Of a stretch of DNA of 64,000 nt, positions 58,591 through 64,000 are shown piece by piece (position 1 is the stretch's first letter; each line of letters opens with the position of its first letter). The notes under the pieces are model-generated. The model had not been told where the DNA came from. It worked only from the letters and a program-made list of their open reading frames with translations, and did no database searches. The translations under genes and the position numbers were made by a program. The stretch is taken from assembly GCA_001695595.3 (NCBI GenBank), contig MBPM02000057.1:124001-188000 (forward strand). Direction: 5' to 3'. This DNA is from Plasmopara viticola (Eukaryota; Oomycota; Peronosporomycetes; Peronosporales; Peronosporaceae).

Positions 58591-59537
58591 CTTGGTGCGC
58601 GTACTAGCTGTTGTGTGGCACGTTGGCAACTGGTACGGATTTCTAGAGTGATTGAGGATATAATCTCGGAGATGCGACTTTTAACCTATAAATGGAGGAC
58701 AGAGCTTAGCTTTCTATGCAGTCCATATAGGGTACGGGCAGCGGGAGAAAAAGAACAATTGTCTTTACTATCAACGCAATTGGCGCTGAAATGAAATTAT
58801 CCACATACTGTACATGCGTGAGTTTAGGGTAAAATTAGCACCCAGCGGAGGGCATACTACGTTGCCTAATTTCATCAAAAGTCTACACACGCACAAATGT
58901 GTGGGCACCATTAGTGGCTCCGAATGTATTTAATTTGTCGCGACATGCGACACCCATAACAAATAATTGAATTGCTGTACTTCTCTGACCCATAACAAAA
59001 AAAGGTTTCACATCTGACTTTTGTAATTATAAAGCCAAATTCATTTACTCCGAATTGTTTACCTTCGAAACAAATGAATAAAGTGTACGGCGAGTGATAT
59101 GCGTGCAGTAAGTACGCTTTATACCTACTCGGTAGGGTAAACTACTATCGAGCTGGAGACGTGACCGCACTGGTCCTGCGTTTCTCATCCCCATTACGCG
59201 CGCTTTTTATGGTCTCGAAGCATTTTTTGTTCTCGTAAGGGTCCGTTATCTGCTGTAAAAAAGCGTCAGCTGACGTCTCACGCCAAATACTCGGAGGGTG
59301 ACCGCCACGGAAGACCTTCCAAAAGCGTAAGTTCAACAAACCCACTTATAAACCCTAGACGTGCGCCAGAGTTACAAAAACAACTGGATTTTTTCTCTTA
59401 ATAGTTACGCGTATCAAATTAATTGCAGTTGTTCTTTTTTTTCGATTTTCTTAATTTAATCAGCATGAATTTCTGCAGCACCAAAAGCTGAACGGGCATA
59501 GCCTTCAACTGTCGTCTCATCCTCATTCTGCACTGCC
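58591..59537. other. Intergenic spacer with a small coding-like ORF
   Basis: The spacer separates the start of the PX gene from the coiled-coil gene. Its upstream part, up to about 59110, is AT-rich with no visible gene. A 50-60 codon minus-strand frame at 59145-59345 (separate entry) is the only content that looks coding. Confidence 0.5.
59145..59345 (-). CDS. Small coding-like ORF, possible second exon of a short gene
   Basis: The frame ends with TAG and has good codon character: FWKVFRGGHPPSIWRETSAD, then AFLQQITDPYENKKCFETIK. It lacks an ATG. A possible first exon lies just upstream on the minus strand, where an ATG at 59539 opens a 27-codon frame that includes EDETTVEGYARSAFGAAEIH and would end at a TAA. 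I could not find a splice that joins them in frame, so the gene model is incomplete. I do not recognise the family. If real, its start codon would overlap the opposite-strand start of the coiled-coil gene. Confidence 0.3.
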   Translation of the reverse strand: MGLLNLRFWKVFRGGHPPSIWRETSADAFLQQITDPYENKKCFETIKSARNGDEKRRTSAVTSPAR

Positions 59538-61118
59538 ATGATGCCCTCCCTCGATCGGTGCTCCGAACGCACTGGTGGCACAGCCGTGTCATCACTGCAG
59601 TTGGTGACTGACAAGTCTGATGCCGTTGTCGTGATGGCGCAACAGGCGCTAGCCGCCGCAGCGTTGGGTTGGCAAGAGCGTGCAGAGAGGCTGGCAGAGG
59701 TCAATACACGGCTGAAGAACCGCGTAGCTGAGGTTGAAAAAGCTCATCGCAAGTACGAATAGCAAGTTCATTGTGGTAATCTTGAAACCAGGACGAAGCT
59801 GTTGATGCATTTCAATTTTATAGATCGATGACTGTCGTCAAGAATGTACCGGCATTGCCGAACAACCACGTTTTCACCAAACAGCTTATATATGAGAATT
59901 ACTCGTTGCGTCGAGAGACGCGAGCTTTGCAACGGCGACTTATGCAGGTTAGTTTTTTATTATATGTGATAAAATTGTAGCGCTGTCGTGCTCGATGCTA
60001 AGCTGCACATAATGAATGCTCGTGACGAAAAGTTTGAGGGTGCCCGCCCCAAAAGCTTTTTCAAAACACCTCGCAAAGTGCAAAATAAAATCAAGAAAAC
60101 CACAGAGCGCCAGAGTGCACTTGTTACGAAGTTAACAGAAGCACCAAATCACGTCTCGATGGATAAGGAATGTGACCAGGGAAAGGCCGGGTCTTCAGCG
60201 AGCATACCGCTACTACAAAAGCTCAAAGCGCACTTGCGACATCTGGAACTTGATTTGGATCGGTTGAAAAAGGAAAATGAGATTCTAAGAGCAGAACTTG
60301 ATCAATATGAACTCAGCAAGAATACTGCCGCACCCGATACGAAACTGCTTAGAGAGGGCGATAACAATGCTGTGGACGAGGATCAGCAGCAATTGCGGGC
60401 AGAATTTGATGCAGTGCTTCGTCAGATGAAAGGACTGGAAGCTCGTTATCAAAATTTTGAAGAGAAAGCGCGAGCAAAGACAGTGCTTTATCTCGAAAGC
60501 ACTTCCCGGTTAAAGGAAGCAACGACACAATTGTTTGAAACGCAGCAGCAAGTAGCAGCGCAAAGAGCGAAACTACATTTGTACTCGGACCAGACGGCGC
60601 GAATAAACGACCTAAAAGACGAGACTCATCTTCTACGAAGCGAAAATTTGACTTTAAATGAGACCATCTCAACACTTAGCTCTCGGCCTTTTGACGCGCT
60701 ATCGAAAGATCTACAATCAAAGAACATGTGCATTGCAAAATTAGAAGAGGAGAAGCGCATTGTAGAAGAGGAATGCGCAAAATTTCAGGCGAATAGCCTT
60801 GCAACTAGTCGTACTAATGCCCAACTACGACGTCGAGTTGAGGCCGTAACGCAAGAAGTGAAGAATCTTGCACTCGAATTAAATCACGTAAAAGCCGAGT
60901 GCGAACGAACGACAATGGAAAAAGAGGTGGCGCAGCTTCAGCTTCGTTTTTACACGGTACCAAGCGATTACGGCGTGATGAGCGCTGTTGGCAAGGCTAT
61001 CAAGGAAATGAAGAAGCAGCATTATCGTGGAGTAGAAGATAAAGTTGACTGCGAAAGTGATGTGTATCGTGCAGTTGATTTGCTTGGCGAAAAAGGTTCC
61101 ATGGTCTCGAAGTCGTAA
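59538..61118 (+). CDS. Long coiled-coil protein, function unknown
   Basis: Three exons, 59538-59752, 59824-59947 and 60003-61118, give 484 residues. The second join uses an acceptor at GCTAAG with a 55-bp intron; the nearer TTGTAG acceptor leads to an early stop. The middle exon has TKQLIYENYSLRRETRALQRRL, and the third is almost entirely heptad-rich coiled coil (LRHLELDLDRLKKENEILRA and more). A basic stretch (FFKTPRKVQNKIKKT) precedes it. The end (YGVMSAVGKAIKEMKKQHYRG) is better ordered and may be a conserved tail. It looks like a structural coiled-coil protein of the centrosome or flagellum class, but no family is recognised. A later start at MAQQALAAA (59634) is possible. Confidence 0.75.
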
Positions 61119-64000
61119 ATCATAGCTATACATTCGACTAATCTTTTTCGAGGCTTTTGTAAAGACACTATGTGCCCTAATTGATCTCAATTTAAAACTT
61201 GAAAAAATGTTATTGGAAAAAACTAGGAGCAACATTCTAAAGCTCCGGTTCACCTAAAGCCTTTTGCATGCAATATACCTCAATTTGCTTACAAAGTATT
61301 TGGAATTCAATCTCAGGCGGGATGTTTGTTGCTATTGGCAAGGCGTAGTTCCTTGATTTCTGTATGTATCGACTTTTTTGGAGAACAGAGCAAGCGCCCA
61401 CATTTGACTAGGTGTGCACTTAGCCTCGAGCCAAGCGAAATTACATAGCATATGTGAAAAATTACAGTCTTCAGCTCGAATCCTGAGATTGAAATAAATC
61501 ACATTTCCTTTTCAATTACTATCATCTCACACAGCCGTCTAAGTAGCGGTTACGAAGGCTAGTACCCACACTGTATGAGTGACACTTGGCTATTCGAAAT
61601 GCTATTACGGTGCCCATCCATTAAAGACTAATTGCTTAGTGTAGTGTGGCAATATGTGGCTCTTTATGCCACAGTAGCGTGTTATCAATCAATCCCATGT
61701 AGCTATCATTGTTTTGGTTTTTGTTGCTGGCTAAATGGTAGGCGTGGTGGCTAAACATAGGGGGTAGCACTGTTAAGCGCACCTTCTTTTAACGCACCTG
61801 TTTTATGGAATTGCTTCGAGCACTTGCTGGCTGGACATGCCGATTTTTGTTTGGCTACTTGTCGAGATTGATTAGCAACGGCAGACCGCACACTACCGTC
61901 TCTCAATACCATCAATTTATGGTAAAGGGGGGCATGCGAATGAATGTTCCCAATTAAAGGAGCACAATAATAGATGGATTGGCAGGTACGCTATCTGCAG
62001 TAGTTTGTGCACTAGCCAGCAAAAAACGGAATGGAGACCAGGCGTAATAAATCTTCAAAGAAATGTGCTCCAACACTGTGCGGCGTGGCTGCCCATAGCT
62101 CTTTGGTTAGAGGAAGCGATGGACTGAGGTTTCTATCATAAGTTTTCATTTTTCGGCGAGTTAGAATACCATCTAGAACCCACACCTAATATGCTTCTTA
62201 TATTTTTGAATGTGACCGAACCATTTTTTAAGATTCATCCTAATCGCGTGCCCAATGATTATTAATAAGCCTACGCCAGTGGTCCTTAGACCACTTGTCG
62301 CCTTACTTTTATCTCCTCAGCACTAGTATTTTTATTGTTAATGCTAACATTACTTGACCTGAATCATACATATGATAGAGCTGATCAGTGTGACACACGC
62401 TGAGTTTGAGTAAGTACACTAGACGACCAAACGTCGCAGGCGCACTTAATAGCCCTGGGTATGACTAACCATTCCAGGATAAACCCTTGGAGTACTGACC
62501 TTGTTCAACAATGTCACTCCGTCCCATGAGTAGTTGATACTATCCCTCAATAAAGGCGAGCGCACAATACGTAAGGCATCCCATTATGGTGTTTTACACG
62601 GCGTCAGTATCGAAATGGTGACCGGATTTGACTTACTATAAGCGTGTGTGTTGCGCCATCTTGTGGCTTTCTGACATAGATGTCGACGTGGAAGTGAGAA
62701 AAAATACTTTTTTAGCCTGCCCGCTAAGTGATTTGCACGAAAGAATGCGTCAGTAACATACCACTGCCTCTTTTGAAGAAACGCCGTCGTGTTAAGCAGT
62801 GTTTGGCGTTGGTTATCAGGTCAATTTAATAACGTACGGTGACAACGCCAAATGCAAACCTCGTGAGACCGTATTCTGGCTTACTACTCCTAACTAAATA
62901 GGTCCAAGAGCTTTGCACTCGAAACCTCCGAGTGACTGCTTTGCTTGGCGATAAACACCTTCCCATCTTTAATACCAAAACCGCCTACAACAAGCCAAAG
63001 AACGGAAAAGAGAACAACGACTCGTCCGAACCATTCGATTGCACAGAATTGATCCAGGTCATCGCGCCTGGCATCACCGATTGACAAAGGGTCAAGCTCT
63101 TAAAAAAAGACCAGTGGAGCGAAGTTGACGTAAGACTGGCTATAAACTAAAGCAGACGTCTCGATTCCCTGATTGAAAGCAAGCAGTCGCAACGTCAAGC
63201 CATAAAAACACAGTCATTGCCAGATGTTTATGCCTTGAAGGAGTACATACTTGAACATTTCTTAAACAGGACAATGGAGATCGGACCCATTTGTAGCACG
63301 TTTTACGACGTCTCAGACCATCTGGAAGCAATTACGGGCATCCATCATTGATACTTTGTGGTAATGCTCACCATTGCGGTTAAGTGATCTCTACGCCAAG
63401 CGCACCAAGAGTACAGGGAGGATCCAAGATTTCACCACAAACCAGTCGTCGGGACCTCTGGAACGGCAGCACCCAGTAGGCCATCTTGTCTCTACCAAAA
63501 AAAGTTACGTTCTGTCGAGCATTGAAATAGAATAAGACGTTGACAAGACTAAGCCCAAAGCATTTTAGGCTTTATACCGCCGATCGATCTTGCGAGTCTG
63601 GCCTGCGAAGCAACAAGGCAACCATAAATAAATTCTTTGATACCATAGACGGTCTTAAAGTCATTAATTTATCTTTGCTGATAGTGCGGGTATTGGACCT
63701 TCTGGAGTGATGTATTAGCTATTGAGCAGTGCATATAGATAAAAACATTCGTTGCATGCTGCAAACGGCCCACCAGCAATCAGTCAGATTAGCAATGATT
63801 CTTTTACACGCTGAAAATTTGCTTTAGCAGGCAAATATAAATTCAATTTTATTAGATGCTCGTACATCAAAGATATAAAAATTACGTACAATTTTAATTT
63901 ATTCCGTGTATGATGTTAGTCAAAAGGCAACTTTTTAAAAAAAAGGCTTTAACATATATAGTCGGGAGGGTGATTCCTTCCTTGTCGGACCAACTCGATA
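61119..64000. other. Gene-poor 3' tract, nothing supported
   Basis: The last 2.9 kb contain only short open frames of up to about 65 codons without domains. The sequence is mixed AT-rich, with several short mononucleotide runs. It reads like degraded repeat or intergenic sequence; I see no gene, array or clear repeat pair. Confidence 0.45.

Noticed and set aside
61119..64000. tRNA or other structured RNA gene in the 3' tract
   Set aside because: A few strings resemble a B box (for example near 61470), but no matching acceptor stem or anticodon arm could be folded.
1..64000. CRISPR array, phage or bacterial operon
   Set aside because: No regularly spaced direct repeats, no prokaryotic operon layout, and introns throughout; the window is eukaryotic nuclear DNA.

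Overview
The window looks like nuclear DNA of an oomycete, most likely a downy mildew or Phytophthora relative. Short GT-AG introns of about 50-75 bp interrupt compact genes. Gene clusters are packed with 50-300 bp spacers, often convergent or divergent, and lie between long AT-rich tracts of decayed repeats. The protein set is eukaryotic: dynein LC8, Notchless, RME-8, URB2, kinesin and a ciliary CFAP69. The species cannot be fixed from sequence alone.

Layout. 1-3.9 kb: no gene recognised. 3.9-19.6 kb, first cluster: LC8 dynein light chain (+), Notchless (+), a Siva-like zinc protein (+), a serine carboxypeptidase (-), an unknown basic protein (-), and a 3,352-residue RME-8/DNAJC13 homologue (-) in four exons. 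19.6-27.1 kb: repeat-rich tract with a pentanucleotide microsatellite and a decayed Ty1/copia reverse-transcriptase fragment. 27.1-29.5 kb: an intact BED-finger/hAT-type gene (-). 29.5-39.8 kb: gene-poor tract with isolated relics and one strong hairpin. 39.8-61.1 kb, second cluster: CFAP69 (+), REX1-B domain protein (-), secreted acid phosphatase (-), membrane protein with a C-terminal WW motif (+), URB2 (-), kinesin (+), REXO5-like exonuclease with an RRM-like tail (-), Ap4A phosphorylase (+), PX-domain protein (-), coiled-coil protein (+). 61.1-64 kb: no gene recognised.

The genes do not form a pathway. They are mostly housekeeping functions: ribosome biogenesis (Notchless, URB2), RNA processing (REXO5-like), endosomal traffic (RME-8, PX protein), microtubule or flagellar functions (LC8, kinesin, CFAP69), DNA-repair-like (REX1-B), nucleotide metabolism (Ap4A phosphorylase) and secreted hydrolases (carboxypeptidase, phosphatase).

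The points most worth a second look are the RME-8 J domain without HPD, an in-frame stop in the first exon of the flagellar CFAP69 gene, a one-base frameshift in the otherwise excellent Notchless gene, the likely domesticated hAT gene, and a multi-pass membrane protein ending in a WW motif. I did not find a clearly new multi-gene system.
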